The notes: generated by a model not told the origin, from the sequence alone. A stretch of DNA of 64,000 bases from Diploptera punctata (GCA_030220185.1 JASPKZ010001600.1:1334001-1398000); one strand, 5' to 3'. Shown: positions 13,171-24,748, numbered from the stretch's first letter. Numbers and translations are program-made.

Positions 13171-13647
13171 TAAATAATAGTTTTAAAAAACTAAAACAAC
13201 ACGCTTTATTAGAAAACCGAACTCAAAAATGAAAAATAATTTTAATTTCCAACACGCTTGGGATAAATTTAAAGTGGTCAACAAAAAAATCATCTCCAAC
13301 ACATATAGAATAAAACTAGAGTTATCAACAAAAAGAAAATAATTTTACCATCAAAAGCGTGGGGCGCTCTATATCAAATAATATATTTGATAATAAACAG
13401 ATATTGGTAAAAGTAAAGTCTCTAAGAAGAAAATGTAAAAATCATAAAAAGCACCCCACGCTTTTGATGGCAAAATTATTTTCTTTTTGTTGATAACTCA
13501 ATTTTTATTCTATATGTGTTGGAGATGATTTTTTTGTTGACCACTTTAAATTTATCCCAAGCGTGTTGAAAATTAAAATTATTTTTCATTTTTGAGTTCG
13601 GTTTTCTAATAAAGCGTGTTGTTTTAGTTTTTAAAACTATTATTTAT
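13171..13647. repeat. Long inverted repeat (arms ~197 bp, 83-bp loop)
   Basis: Left arm 13171-13366 and right arm 13450-13647 are near-perfect reverse complements (for example CATCAAAAGCGTGGGGCGCT against GCACCCCACGCTTTTGATGG). It could fold into a hairpin of almost 200 bp. Confidence 0.9.
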
Positions 13648-14203
13648 TTTTTATTTTTTAGTTTTAATATTTTACAGAATAAGATAAAAATGTAAATATC
13701 TCTAAATTCGATACTATTGTAGTATGAGCTAAAAGTAATATTCTTCTAAAAAAAAATCCTCCCATCCGGATTTAAACCAGCGACCTATGGATTGCTAGAA
13801 TCATATTACACTACCTCAACGCTCTACCAACTGAGCTCTTACAACGATTGAATAAAAAGTCGACAAGTCCGCAACCTATTATACCAGTTTTCATTTTTTT
13901 TTCTGATAGTTCTGGCCAGGATTTTAGAAACACAATATAAAATTATTGTAGTGTCACGGGTCCTTTATAAGTATACAAAGTTTCAAGTCGATCCAATGTT
14001 CCTAAGTGGGTAAAAATCGTGTTCGAAGATTCCGTTACATAAATACAAAGACACTTTTTTTGATTTTCTGATTATTGTGGCCAGGAATTTAGGATATAAA
14101 TATGCAATTATTGTATTGTCACGGGTCCTTTACAAGTATACAACATTTCAAGTCGATCCAATTATTTTAAGTGGGTGAAAATCGCGTTGAAAGATTAAGT
14201 TAC

Positions 14204-14342
<139 letters not shown>

Positions 14343-14535
14343 CAGGTCAAGCTAATATAAAGCGTGTAAAAATGCATCACAATCGGTCCAGTCAAAAATG
14401 TTTTGAAGCACCCTACAACTTATTTCATTAGTTATTCCTTGTAGTTAACATTAATCTAGCTTTAAAATTTATGACATTAAACGTAACCACAGAAAAATCA
14501 ACAAGCCCAAGGGAAGTAATTTAAGAATAGCCATT

Positions 14536-15200
14536 TGCATACTGACTTTACGCTTTGAATGTAAACCGCAGTTTGTTTATCTTGGAAGAATAGAAGCAGT
14601 GTTTGAGTTATGTATATAGAAACCAAGTAAATTAACTGCAGAGACATCGATATTTGTAATTGTTCGGTTCGTAATAAATTTCGTCACTAACTAATGGAAC
14701 AGAAGGCTTAAAGTTGGAGACTAGTTCTGGCACATTACTCACATCCCTTGTGTTTAATTAATATTTCGAACACCTAAATACTTGGTGGAACCTTCTACCA
14801 TAAACAACAGTAACTTAGTGGTTTCTAGACTATTGGGAAGTGGTACTCATTGAGCATTATTCATGTTTAATATTTATGTGATTCTGCTGCGATGCAATAG
14901 TCTGTAGTGTCTCCCTCCTCCAATCAGGCGCGAAGGATTATTCACGAGGGTTGGAATCTCTCTCCTCGGATCCAGGGACTCACACAATGGACATTGGACC
15001 ACGAAGAAAAAATATCGCTACTATTATATTGCTGCTACTATCACTAACCCTACTACTGCTACTATTATAGGCTATATGTATATTCTATTATATAGTAATT
15101 CTGCCCTAGAGCAGTATTTCACTGCAATCTTAATATTTACATGCTATGCTTTGCAGTTTTACTAGGGCATTATAGGTGTGGTAGTTTCCCGTTGCTTTCC

Positions 15201-15235
<35 letters not shown>
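14536..15235. other. Unassigned sequence ending in a (TA)n run
   Basis: A segment at 15040-15200 (CTAGAGCAGTATTTCACTGCA ... GCTATGCTTTGCAGTTTTA) resembles the 3' end of SINE family 1 in the minus direction, truncated. (TA)n at 15206-15234. No gene seen. Confidence 0.5.
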
Positions 15236-15237
<2 letters not shown>

Positions 15238-15560
15238 CATGATAACAAAAATAAATGCCTGGGCGGGATTTGAACCCGGATCTCTGGATTGGTACTCCAG
15301 CGTGATATCCATTACACCACCGGGCAAATCCAATACAAACACTTATATTTCTTATTATATATATTCTCCATTATAACGAAATGAAGTGAGAACTCGGTCT
15401 TCACTACCACCTGGCAGCCACGTAATAATGGAGAATATATATAATAAGAAAAATCAGTGTTTATATTGAATTTGCCCGGTGGTGTAATGGATCACGCTGG
15501 AGTACCAATCGAGAGATCTGGGTTGAAATCCCGTTCAGGCATTTATTTTTCTTATGTCAT
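15236..15560. repeat. Inverted pair of tRNA-like SINE heads (arms ~140 bp)
   Basis: Left arm 15236-15378 and right arm 15421-15560 are reverse complements apart from a few changes. Each contains a tRNA-like block with an exact A box (TGGTGTAATGG) and a B-box-like GGTTCAAATCC (GGTTGAAATCC in the right arm). The left block has a foldable anticodon arm (CTGGA / TCCAG, loop GTACCAA) but mismatched acceptor ends, so it is a tRNA-derived repeat rather than a working tRNA. A related single copy is at 51888-51990. Confidence 0.85.
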
Positions 15561-15789
15561 ATTAAGCTTGCATTGCTCAATGCCAAAAATTTAATTACAA
15601 CATATATATATCGCACCCCGGCAAGAATAACGTCACAGCTCAAAAAACTCTTTTTCCAGTACAGCAAAAAGAAAGTTCACTTGCGTTGTAAAATCAGAGT
15701 TCAAATAGTTCAGCAATAGCAATACGTGCAACATGTATCTTAATTAGTTAGCAATCGAGTTACTGACTTATCTTATACAACTTAAACAC

Positions 15790-16035
15790 CTTCATTATTT
15801 TTGCTAGGTAAAAGTAAATTAACTTTGAGTTGCTCGTGTTGGTCCTGATTTTATGAAATTTCCGAGTGAACCCCTGTCGCACCTCGGTATAAGATAATCC
15901 GCGTAGTCGCGCACTAACAACATACACACGTTCTTCTATCGTCAACATGTTTTTAGATTATGCTAAAGGAAAAAGAAAATAATTACGTTAACACAGAAAT
16001 GGGTCGAGACTTTATGACCACCCTGGTATATGATT
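15790..16035 (-). pseudogene. DNA transposon relic, N-terminal helix-turn-helix fragment
   Basis: The minus strand encodes MLTIEERVYVVSARLRG followed by LSYTEVRQGFTRKF, the kind of N-terminal segment (DUF4817-like) found in many insect Tc1/mariner-type transposon proteins. The frame ends after about 62 codons. Upstream on the minus strand, the terminal-looking CAGGGTGGTCATAAAGTCTC at about 16016-16035 resembles the start of such elements. Only this 5' part survives. Confidence 0.55.
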
Positions 16036-16548
16036 CTCCATCACGAGGAGCCAGGGACATCGGCCGAGCTACAAACACGTGGCTTCTATAAACAAATAAG
16101 CATATAAAGAGAATATTTACTTATAACACTAATGATTTTTTTATTTCGATGTTATAATTAAGTTTTGACATTTAGCAATGAAGGCCAAATGTAATATGAA
16201 AAGAAAAAGAAAAGTTTTACCCGGGATATATATATGCGCATTTTCGTACTGGTGTGTATGTATGTGACAGCATAACACTGGAACACGTGGAACAATTCCA
16301 AACAAATTTAGTAATATAATTATATTAATTATAATTAGAAACTATGCTGTATGTGAACATCTAACCCTTAGGGAAGTAAGAGGAGGGTAAAATAAAATTT
16401 AAAAAATCTAAAACGACCGTATTATGTTTCTGCATATCTTTGGAATGCCTTAGAGCAGTGTGGCACTCTTGGAACAATCTCAAAAAAATATATTATGGGG
16501 GATTTCTAGCAGCAAAGGGAGACGTGGTGAATGTAGAACGGCATGTTT
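16036..16548. other. Unassigned AT-rich sequence
   Basis: No recognised gene or repeat. Confidence 0.5.
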
Positions 16549-16562
16549 TACAGAGTGAAAGT

Positions 16563-16936
16563 CATCATCATCATCATCTGCATTCATGTATTAGGTCTGT
16601 TGACCCGTTCCGACTTCAGCCCATCTATTTCTAGGTCTGCCTACATCTCGGGTGCCTTTAGGTTTGTTCTGCTGAAGTTTATGAGTAAGTTAGTTTTTAC
16701 TAGTAGAGGTTACCAGCCTCTAGCCAAATCCCTCTTCCTGGAGGGCAGGGAACTGCAATTTCGGAGTGTTCATCTCCTAGAGAAGTTGCCTTCACTACGG
16801 CTTTGGGACTTCTCTTCTCCCCACGTAACCCTGTGGTACTACCCACTGGGCGAGTGGGACCTGGAGCTCACAAAAGGGCAGGGGCGCCTACTCCCTGGAG
16901 TGGACTACCTCTTTCAAGGGTTCCACTCTGTTATCC
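16563..16936 (-). mobile_element. Retroposon with (GAT)n tail and 14-bp TSD
   Basis: TACAGAGTGAAAGT at 16549-16562 is perfectly duplicated at 16937-16950. The 374-bp insert ends on the minus strand in GATGATGATGATGATGA, a simple-repeat 3' tail as in non-LTR elements. Just before the tail the minus strand can be read as a short peptide ending KSERVNRPNT and a stop, suggesting the 3' end of a LINE rather than a SINE; no pol III boxes are seen. It is GC-richer than its surroundings. Confidence 0.85.
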
Positions 16937-17013
16937 TACAGAGTGAAAGTAACATAATAATTTCTACGTGGAGTTATCAGTTTTATTTCGAAATAAATTG
17001 TGAATGTAATATA

Positions 17014-18321
17014 CAGTGAGCATCAGAAGTACTGGAAGTAATACTTATATCATTATTTTTTTAATTTTTTAAATAAATGTTAGAGTAAATAATAAACTAT
17101 ATTTTTATACACATTTGAAACAAAATGACCATATTTGATACAAAATTAACAATAACAATATAATTTTATAAACATTTTTACACAAACCTCTTATAATGAA
17201 AAACAAATTAAAGATCCAAAAGTGATCATGCAGTTGAACTATTGACTAACTCCTTACAAATAAAAATACCCTAATATGTGGTAGGATATCTCTGCTTCTT
17301 CTCTGCAGGATATGGAACTCACTAACTTCTCAGTTAAAGTAATAGGGATTTAGCGCCATTTTTCAATTAGAACTGTTTTAAATTCCTGCATGAAGGATAT
17401 AGACACTCCTCAAATATTCCTTTCAAGATAGGCCCTAGTAACCAATTATACTCTATTGGGGGTTAATGTCAGTGACTGAGGTGGGATTTGGACAAATTTT
17501 GATTTAGTCTTATTATAAATAAGCCAAAGGCTAGTACTCAGTGCTGCATATTTGAGGTCATTGTCTAGCATTAACACAAAATCGTTATTCAAACCTAAAT
17601 TTTCGGTGCTTTGTCAGAGTTTGGTTTTCAGAATGTTTATGTGCATCACAGCATCCGTTTCCCTATCAATGAAATGCAGATTCCTCACAACAGCTGCACT
17701 CACATACACCAATTCGAACCCACATCCATACTTCACTGTAAAAAGAAAATCCTGAGAATTAAATTCCTCCGCACTGATATTCTTCCATCTAACGTGAATG
17801 TATTAAATTTGCTCTCATCTGTAAACACGACTTTGTTCCAGAATGCAATTCCCATATTTTAATGTGATTTATCAAATATTGATATATTCTTTTTTGTTCT
17901 TTCATTAATTAATATTTTTCTGCGGGCCGTTCTGCCGTGGTAGCCGTTCGATCCTAGGTATCTTCTCACAGTAGAAACACACATATATCTTTTTCAAATT
18001 ATTTTTCAGTCCAGAAATTATTTTCGGTGCAGTTATTCTTGGATTTTTCTTTACAGTCCTAATAATATTTCTTTCAATACGTTCAGCATTCTTATTGATC
18101 ATCCATTTGTAGGACGACTTTCGAGAGATTTTGAACTACCATATCATCAGTAATTCCTTGAAATGTTCATCGAGGCCTGTGGAACAATGGATTACTTTTT
18201 ATGGATTTTACGTAGATTATGTGATATTGCTGTGAGTTTTCTTACATCTCCTGTTGTTTATAATCTCCTACGCTTCATGTTTACTGAAGAGAATACTACG
18301 ATACACTTGTGATCGTTACTG
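17014..18321 (-). mobile_element. Tc1-like DNA transposon, decayed, about 1.3 kb
   Basis: The left end CAGTGAGCATCAGAAGTACT follows TA at 17012-17013. The right end near 18321 (ACACTTGTGATCGTTACTG, then TA) is a degraded inverted copy. The minus strand encodes, in order and across several frameshifts, the HTH segment RTVKKNPRITAPKI and RRYLGSNGYHGRTARRK, then FTDESKFN (first catalytic Asp), then a version of the DNDPKHTA block degraded to LDNDLKYAA, then VQIPPQSLTLTPN. The length and order are those of a complete Tc1-type element. Stops and frameshifts make it dead. Confidence 0.85.
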
Positions 18322-18784
18322 TACAGTAGCACGAATAAACTGTGGTACCTTGAGTAGGTCAAGGAAAGCGAACATAATTGAAAAACATTTTACTACTTTG
18401 AATTATCATCTGTATCTACATTTATGACTGCTTCATTTCATAGTTTATTTGATTAGAATCAAAATTATACTACGTATATAATTTTAATAAATACTCTACT
18501 TATTTTGTAATAATTTTATAATGTTAGGCCATACATCAATATTGAAATAATTTACATTCTCAATTTATATAGGCCTATATATATATATATAATTTTAATT
18601 TTGATTATTTTCTTCCAACATATTAAGTGTATAACAATCACTGTATATAGAAAGAGTTACAAAATACAGTTTTTGTGTTCTAATGAACTTTAGCCACTAA
18701 TTATACAAAATAAAGGTAAATAAAGTAACAACTAACGCATCTGCGTGATGTAAGAACTTTAATTAAAATAAATAACAATCCTTT
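18322..18784. other. Unassigned AT-rich sequence
   Basis: Short (TA)n at 18577-18590; nothing else recognised. Confidence 0.5.
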
Positions 18785-19042
18785 CTTACTTACTTACTTA
18801 CTCACTGGCACTATCGAACCCGTAGGTTCATGGTCGCACGGACATAAGCTCTCCATACATCCCTATCCTGAACTAATGCTTTCCAATCATTCCCTGTATA
18901 ATCTACTTCCCTCAAATCATAGTTAATGTTATTCTCCCACCTCATTCTTGGTCTACCAACTGGGCGTTTTTCCCTCTGGCTTTCCTACAAGAAGTTTCCA
19001 TGCAAATCTTTCATTCCCCATACGTGCAACATGTCCTGTCCA

Positions 19043-20467
19043 TCACAGTCTACGAGACTTAACTGTTCTTATTATATCTGGCTTCCTATGAAGACCATGT
19101 AGTTCATTGTTATGCAGTCTTCTCCATTCACCTGTTTGTTCATCTCTCCTTGGTCCAAAAATTTTCCTAAGTACTTTATTCTCAAATACTTGTAATCTCC
19201 TTTCCTCTCTTAAAGTAAGAGTCCATGTTTCGCATCCATTTAATATAACTGGTAGAATAATAGTTTTATATAGTTTCAGTTTAACGTTTTTTGAAAGGAG
19301 TTGGGACATCAAGAGTATCTGCAATGCATAATAGCACGCATTTCCAGAATTGAGCCTATGTTTAATTTCCTTGTGCATCTCATTCCTGTTTGTAATTATT
19401 GTTCCTAGGTATTTGAATTCAGCCACTTCCTCAAAATTTCCCTCATTTGTCATTAGCTGTCCACTTCCATTATATAATGTATTTCTACGTGTGACCATAT
19501 ATTTAGTTTTACTGATATTTACTTCCAGTCCTAATTTCTTAGTGTTACTCAATAGTGTGTGCGTGTTGTCCTTTAGTATCTCCTCGCTATCGGCCAACAA
19601 TACTACATCATCAGCATAAACTAACAGCTTATTAATACCATTGAGTTGTAAGCCTTCCTCATTCTCTAAAGATTTAATGGCATGCTCTAGTACAAAATTA
19701 AATAGTAGAGGAGATAGTGCATCTCCTTGCTTCAACCCATTCTGGATTTCAAAAGTGTCCGAAAACTGTTTTCCTACACGCACCCTACTCTTTGTGCCAA
19801 TTAGACACATTCGTATAAGTCTAACAAACTTTTTAGGAATTCCGAACTCCAGCAGGATACTATATAACTTCTCCCTCTTAATTGAATCATATGCTTTTTT
19901 GAAGTCTACATACAGTTTATGTACAGTACCATTATATTCCCATTTCTTTTCTAAAATCTGTCTTATACTAAAAATCTGATCTGTTGTAGACCTGTTTCTT
20001 CTAAATGCACATTGATGATCTCCTAGAATGTCATCAATATAGGGAGTAAGTCTGTTTACTAATATATTTGTTAGAATTTTGTACGAAGTTGAAAGTAATG
20101 AGATGCCCCTGTAGTTGTTGCAATCAGTTTTATCTCCTTTCTTATAAATTGGTACGATAATTGATTCCTTCCATTCATCTGGAAGAGCTTCATTTTCCCA
20201 AATCATACTAAGCAACCAGCATATCTTGTCCATCAATTTTTCTCCCCCTGATTTTATCAGTTCTGCTGGGATCTCATCTGAACCTGATGCTTTATACATC
20301 TTCAATTTTTCAATCGCCATTTCGACCTCTAATGCACTTGGCTCTGCTACTAGCATTTCTGAAGTCTGCAAATTATCCTCCTCAATGTCCTGTTCTGTAT
20401 GTACATTTAATAGCTGATTAAAGTAACTTTTCCATCTATTTAATATACTCCTAGAATCTGCAATCAT
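19043..20467 (-). pseudogene. LINE family A reverse transcriptase (474-codon frame)
   Basis: Long uninterrupted reverse transcriptase segment. Visible blocks by residue: IPAELIKSGG (about 66-75), NNYRGISLLSTSYKILTN (about 117-134), GDHQCAFRRNRSTTDQI (149-165), VDFKKAYDS with catalytic Asp188, GLKQGDALSPLLF (244-256) and YADD (284-287). The thumb and the C-terminal EERRLQVFENKVLRKIFGP segment follow. The frame ends at a TGA where other copies have CGA in the SRRLRWAGH motif, a change expected from CpG decay. Upstream, frameshifts separate it from the endonuclease. Not functional, but among the better preserved RT sequences here. Confidence 0.93.
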
Positions 20468-20649
20468 ATCCCCATTTTCATTCCGAATTATGTTTGTTTT
20501 TAGCCTGAAACCCTTTCTTCTCTATACTGATTCCCTGATATAATTCTCTAATGTTCCTATTTTTTGCATTCATTTCAAGATCATTAATCTTCTCTCTCAA
20601 ATATTCCCTCTTTTTACTCTTTAGTAGCTTGGTGGTTTCCCGTCTAGTA

Positions 20650-21575
20650 CTACCCAATTTGCTCTAAATTTACCTCATTTGGCTCGTGTAACCATTTCAT
20701 TTTTGCTAGCTTTCTTTTCTTTACAATGTCGGCACAATCCTCATCAAACCATTTCTTGTTTTGCCTCTTTTTTAAACAACCAATGCTTTCTGATGCTGCC
20801 AATTTAATAGTATCTCTTATAGCCTCCCATTCTTTATCTATATCAGTTTCTTCTTCGTTTGCCATATTGTCATCGGAAGATTCCAGTGCTTCAAATCTAT
20901 TAGCAATTTTGATTTGGTATTCTTGCCGCATTTCATCATTTTTCAAGTTTTTTAATTCAAATTTTACAGAATCGTCTTTAGTGTTTGTTCCTCTCATAAG
21001 CGATAGCCGTTGTCTGATTTTCACTCTGACCAGATGATGATCCGAATTGCAGTCTGTCCCTCTAACTGATTTAACATCGATGATGCTACTGTGCCAGCGT
21101 TTATCCACTAATACATGAATCTATCTGGTTCCGAGTTTCTCCATCTGGGGACGTCCAGGTGTATTTATGAATATCCTTATGCTGAAATGTTGTGCTCTTA
21201 ACAATGAGATTCTTTGATGTGGCAAATGTGACTAATCTAACCCCGTTGTCGTTACTATCTTCATGAAGACTGAATTTGCCTATTGTTGGTTTGAATATAT
21301 CTTCCCGCCCCACTTTTGCATTAAAATCTCCTAACACAATTTTCATATGATATCGTGAAAGGCTATCAAATAAGCATTCTAATTCTTCATAGAACTCATC
21401 CTTGATCTTGTCATCTTTATCTTCTATAGGGGCATGTACATTTACAATTATAAAATCATGTTGTTTACCATCTAGAATTATATATGATATCCTATCACTA
21501 ACAAACTTGATATCTCGGATAGCGGATAGGACCCTCCGTCTGACTAAAAACCCCGTTCCAAATGCAGGTCTTTCC
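20650..21575 (-). pseudogene. LINE family A endonuclease domain (partial)
   Basis: Minus strand, two frames: 21101-21575 holds GTGFLV, then VNVHAPIEDKDDKIKDEFYEE, GDFNAKVG and HKYTWTSPDGETRNQID, the middle motifs of an apurinic-type endonuclease; 20650-21108 holds DCNSDHHLVRVKIR (the C-terminal SDHHLV motif) and the linker WFDEDCADIVKKRKLAK. The N-terminal motifs are absent because of 5' truncation near 21585. A frameshift near 21105 divides the domain. Confidence 0.88.
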
Positions 21576-21585
21576 TTACGTAATT

Positions 21586-22498
21586 TATTTTATATTCTAC
21601 AATATTTTGGGATGTAGATACTTGACAATTTTTTAATAGTCCGTATATCAATTTGGGAAGCAAAGAAGAAACTTTAATTTTAATATGTAGGCCTATGTCA
21701 AAATATTACGTGGAATTCACCTAAACGGACCGTGAATTGGTTTGAAGCTAGCCCGGAAAATTGTTAAATGCTGGTACCGATTAGGTTGGGTGCGTTTTTT
21801 CCTACTTTTCGTCCCATTATTTTATGCAAAAGCAGGGTTGCATTTTCATTACACGGAGATACTTATTTAGTCATAATCATCATTCCTTAGTATAGAAAAC
21901 AATGCAATGAAATTTTACAAAACACATAATCAAAACACATAGCCATATATATATATATATAGAATGGAAGCGGCATAACCTAATATGCGAAATTAAAAAC
22001 GAACAAGAATTTAATTGTACTTGTCTGGTTAGCTCATCACCTCAAAGAGACATCTAGTATGAACTAAGTTATTACTTTGAAGGGTATAGCTGATTAAATT
22101 TGGATCACAGCCTGTAATTTAGCTGTTTTACTATCCGAAAATCTTCCGACTCCGCGAGACACGGCTTAAATTTCCTCCCATTTTCCCATGTTTATAACAT
22201 TCATCAACCCCGATCTGAACCAGATGCTAGGAATTTTATCTCTAGAACCCTGAGGCTGATCTTATTTATAGAACAGGCTACTTGTCATATTCTCACTGTT
22301 TATTTAGTTACTTTGTACTATGGCATGTCGTGTCCTCATATTGAAAATCATGGATATGTCCTTCAGGTATGGGGATAGCTGGAAATATAGTTTATTGAAT
22401 AAAGAGTTGTGGTCAGTCGACAAGATGATGTCTTTTAGTTTAGAAGTTTGGGGTGAGGCTAAAAATCTCACACTGTAAAAATAGGTATGTTCGTGATC
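21586..22498. other. Unassigned sequence with a degenerate SINE family 2 fragment (22110-22262)
   Basis: 22110-22262 shows the SINE family 2 body (CCGAAAATCTTCCGACTCCG, CATCAACCCCGATCTGAACC) in strongly degraded form. The rest carries no recognised element. Confidence 0.45.
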
Positions 22499-22506
22499 AT
22501 TCATTA

Positions 22507-23126
22507 CTTACTTACATACTTACTTACTTACTCACTGGCACTATCGAACCCGTAGGTTCATGGCCGCGCGGACATAAGCTCTACATACATCCCTATCCTG
22601 AGCTAATGCTTTCCAATCATTCCCTGTATAATCTACTTCCCTCAAATCATAGTTAATGTTATTCTCCCACCTCATTCTTGGTCTACCAACTGGGCGTTTT
22701 CCCTCTGGCTTTCCTACAAGAAGCTTCCATGCAAGTCTTTCATTCCCCATACGTGCAACATGTCCTGCCCATCGCAGTCTACGAGACTTAACTGTTCTTA
22801 TTATATCTGGCTTCCTATAAAGATCATGTAGTTCATTGTTATGCAGTCTTCTCCATTCACCTGTCTGTTTATCTCTCTTTGGTCCAAAAATTTTCCTAAG
22901 TACTTTATTCTCAAATACTTGTAATCTCCTTTCCTCCCTTAAAGTAAGAGTTCATGTTTCGCACCCATATAATATAACTGGTAGAATGATAGTTTTATAT
23001 ATTTTAAGTTTAACGTTTTTTGAAAGGAGTTGGGACATCAAGAGTCTCTGCAATGCATAATAGCACTCATTTCCAGAATTGAGCCTATGTTTAATTTCTT
23101 TGTGCATCTCATTCCTATTTGTGATT
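22507..23126 (-). mobile_element. LINE family A copy, 5'-truncated, 8-bp TSD
   Basis: 620 bp of 3' LINE sequence with the tail CTTACTTACATACTTACTTA. ATTCATTA at 22499-22506 recurs at 23127-23134, where LINE homology stops. The C-terminal reading frame (22541-22750) is intact and close to the other copies, so the insertion looks fairly young. Confidence 0.9.
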
Positions 23127-23134
23127 ATTCATTA

Positions 23135-23605
23135 AAACTTTGAAATATGTTGAAAATGGATTTATCAATGTTCTTAAATTAATTTTGAGAACCTCGGGAA
23201 GAAAGGGGGTTAATTCGGGTGGATCGTTGGGCTTGACATCGTGTTATTGACTGAGATCCTTCTGTAAATACTTCCAGTGAGCTCTCAGGGTTATTATGTT
23301 TTATGTTATTATTTAATGAAATCTTTAAAGTAATTCAAATCCAGTCGTGAAAAAGCCGACAAGTTTTGCTTTGAGACCCCTTTCTCAAGTTTGAGGCTCT
23401 TTTACGCCTTCCGTAAATCTAAGACCCACGCAAACCCATGGGTTTAGTTCCTTTCCGAAAGGAATGCATACGAAGGCAGTTTTTTGTGGCGTTATGCTCT
23501 GATAAAATCAGATCGCACTCGCGAACTGGAGATCAAAGGCGCGCACATTACAACTACTTGTCTACCAGGACGGACCTCATTGGCTATTCATGAAATACTT
23601 CTATC
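23135..23605. other. Unassigned sequence
   Basis: GC-richer islands at 23400-23570 but no clear frame or repeat. Confidence 0.45.
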
Positions 23606-23619
23606 ATTGTCACTAGTAT

Positions 23620-23993
23620 ATTAAAATACTTTTTCGGGATTATTGGAAGTGTCTTGTAGTATTGTATTCTCAACGTTTCATCACCTTATGTGGGTGACAT
23701 CTTCAGGAAGATTTTGCCTTTGTCGTGCCTGGCCCGTAGCGAGATTTTGCTTGTGTAGGATTTTCGTAGTAAACTGTTGATGTTTAAAATGACAATCACG
23801 TTACACAAGCTCAATCAACCAGTTTACTACGCAAAATTGTACACAAGCAATATCTCCTGAAGATGTCACCCACAGTCAGAGTGCAAAGTACTAGAAGATC
23901 AATGACTAAAAGAACATACGCGCCAAGAACCCCGCGAAAAAGTATTTTAATTATGAAATAACGCGAGCTAGCCGTGAAATCTTAACCAAACTG
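23620..23993. mobile_element. Fold-back retroposon with 14-bp TSD and hammerhead-like core
   Basis: ATTGTCACTAGTAT at 23606-23619 is perfectly repeated at 23994-24007. Inside, the two halves are inverted relative to each other (AAAATACTTTTTCGGG near 23623 against GCGAAAAAGTATTTTAAT near 23935; GTGGGTGACATCTTCAGGA against TCTCCTGAAGATGTCACCCA). On the minus strand, CTGAAGA (23706-23700), a hairpin TCACC/GGTGA, and GAAAC (23679-23675) have the layout of a hammerhead ribozyme core. It ends only 130 bp before the first coding exon of the cytochrome b5-related gene. Confidence 0.75.
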
Positions 23994-24145
23994 ATTGTCA
24001 CTAGTATTATATTGTGCATCCCACATCCAATTCGGGCCGACATGCATGACCTTAGAGCGGGTCATTCTCAATCCATAGCCATGAGTAGCCGCCCCGGGCA
24101 GGGAGTGGGGCACATATATGTTTTTGTTTTGTTGCAGCTGTCGCC

Positions 24146-24352
24146 ATGGCCCCCAAGGAAATGTTTCCCTCAACAATCCCAAAGTATCCTAGTCTTAGGG
24201 ACGTTTCCTACAAGTCTCCCACTGTATGGCTTAAAGGAAAGCAAATGGATGATGGCGCTGAGGGACTCTGGAGAATTCATGATGACCTCTATGACTTTTC
24301 AAATTGGGTTAGAAATCATCCTGGAGGCTCCGATTGGTTGACTCTTACCAAG
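24146..24352 (+). CDS. Cyt-b5-r: Cytochrome b5-related protein, coding exon 1 (residues 1-69)
   Basis: First coding exon of a six-exon, 436-residue protein: an N-terminal cytochrome b5 domain joined to a membrane-bound fatty-acid-desaturase-like domain. The family acts at the endoplasmic reticulum membrane, where the b5 domain is expected to pass electrons to a di-iron centre held by histidine boxes; the physiological substrate of Cyt-b5-r proteins is not established. This exon holds the start of the b5 domain: [22 protein letters not shown] ends in the HPGG haem motif (residues 58-61, axial ligand His58). The ATG is in a good context (GTCGCCATGG), eight bases after a clear acceptor (TTTTGTTGCAG, ends 24137), so the transcript begins in an upstream non-coding exon. 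Donor GTAATA, phase 0. The 436-residue total agrees with the length I remember for the fly protein. Confidence 0.95.
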
Positions 24353-24398
24353 GTAATATGAATTGATTTGTGTATTTTAGCAAACTTATAAACATGTT

Positions 24399-24748
24399 GT
24401 CCACCGCTGTGGTCTCGAGGTAGCGTGCTGCCTTGTCACACAGCGGGCCCGGGTTCGATCCCCGGTCGGGGCAGTTTTTCTGAGTGAGGTTTTTATCGGG
24501 TTTTTTCCTCACCTGTAAGACAAATGTCAGGAAAACTTTAAGGCCCAAATGGTCCCCGAAATCATATGGCCATCATCCTTATCATTATCATCCTTACCAT
24601 TATCATGATCATCATCATCCTTCACCGGTGTGGAAAGTAACGGGAAGCTACCACACCTACACAATTCCCTAGTAAAGCTGCAAGCATAGCATGAAAATGC
24701 TATGATTGCAGTGAAGGACCTGCCTTCGGGCAGAATTACTATGGATAG
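24399..24748 (+). mobile_element. SINE family 1, full length, 11-bp TSD
   Basis: ATAAACATGTT at 24388-24398 is repeated at 24749-24759. The head is tRNA-like: A-box-like TGGTCTCGAGG and exact B box GGTTCGATCC, followed by CCGGTCGGGGCA. The body (CCTCACCTGTAAGACAAATG ... GGTCCCCGAAATCATATGGC), a CAT-rich stretch, and the conserved 3' end CTGCCTTCGGGCAGAATTAC end in a short ATGGATAG tail. Lies in intron 2 of the cytochrome b5-related gene, sense orientation. Confidence 0.92.

Larger units (their letters stand above)
18785..21585 (-). mobile_element. LINE family A, longest copy in window (2.8 kb), 5'-truncated in the endonuclease
   Basis: From the minus-strand 5' end: an apurinic-type endonuclease lacking its N-terminus, a linker, the reverse transcriptase and the 3' end with a (TAAG)n tail (18785-18803). 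The EN block HKYTWTSPDGETRNQID and the short simple-repeat tail recall the RTE/BovB group, but I cannot assign the clade by eye. It is the master against which the other copies here were compared. No convincing TSD. Confidence 0.92.

Noticed and set aside
16543..17019. 158-codon + strand frame
   Set aside because: It is antisense to a retroposon with a TSD and starts in the trinucleotide tail; no protein family is recognisable.
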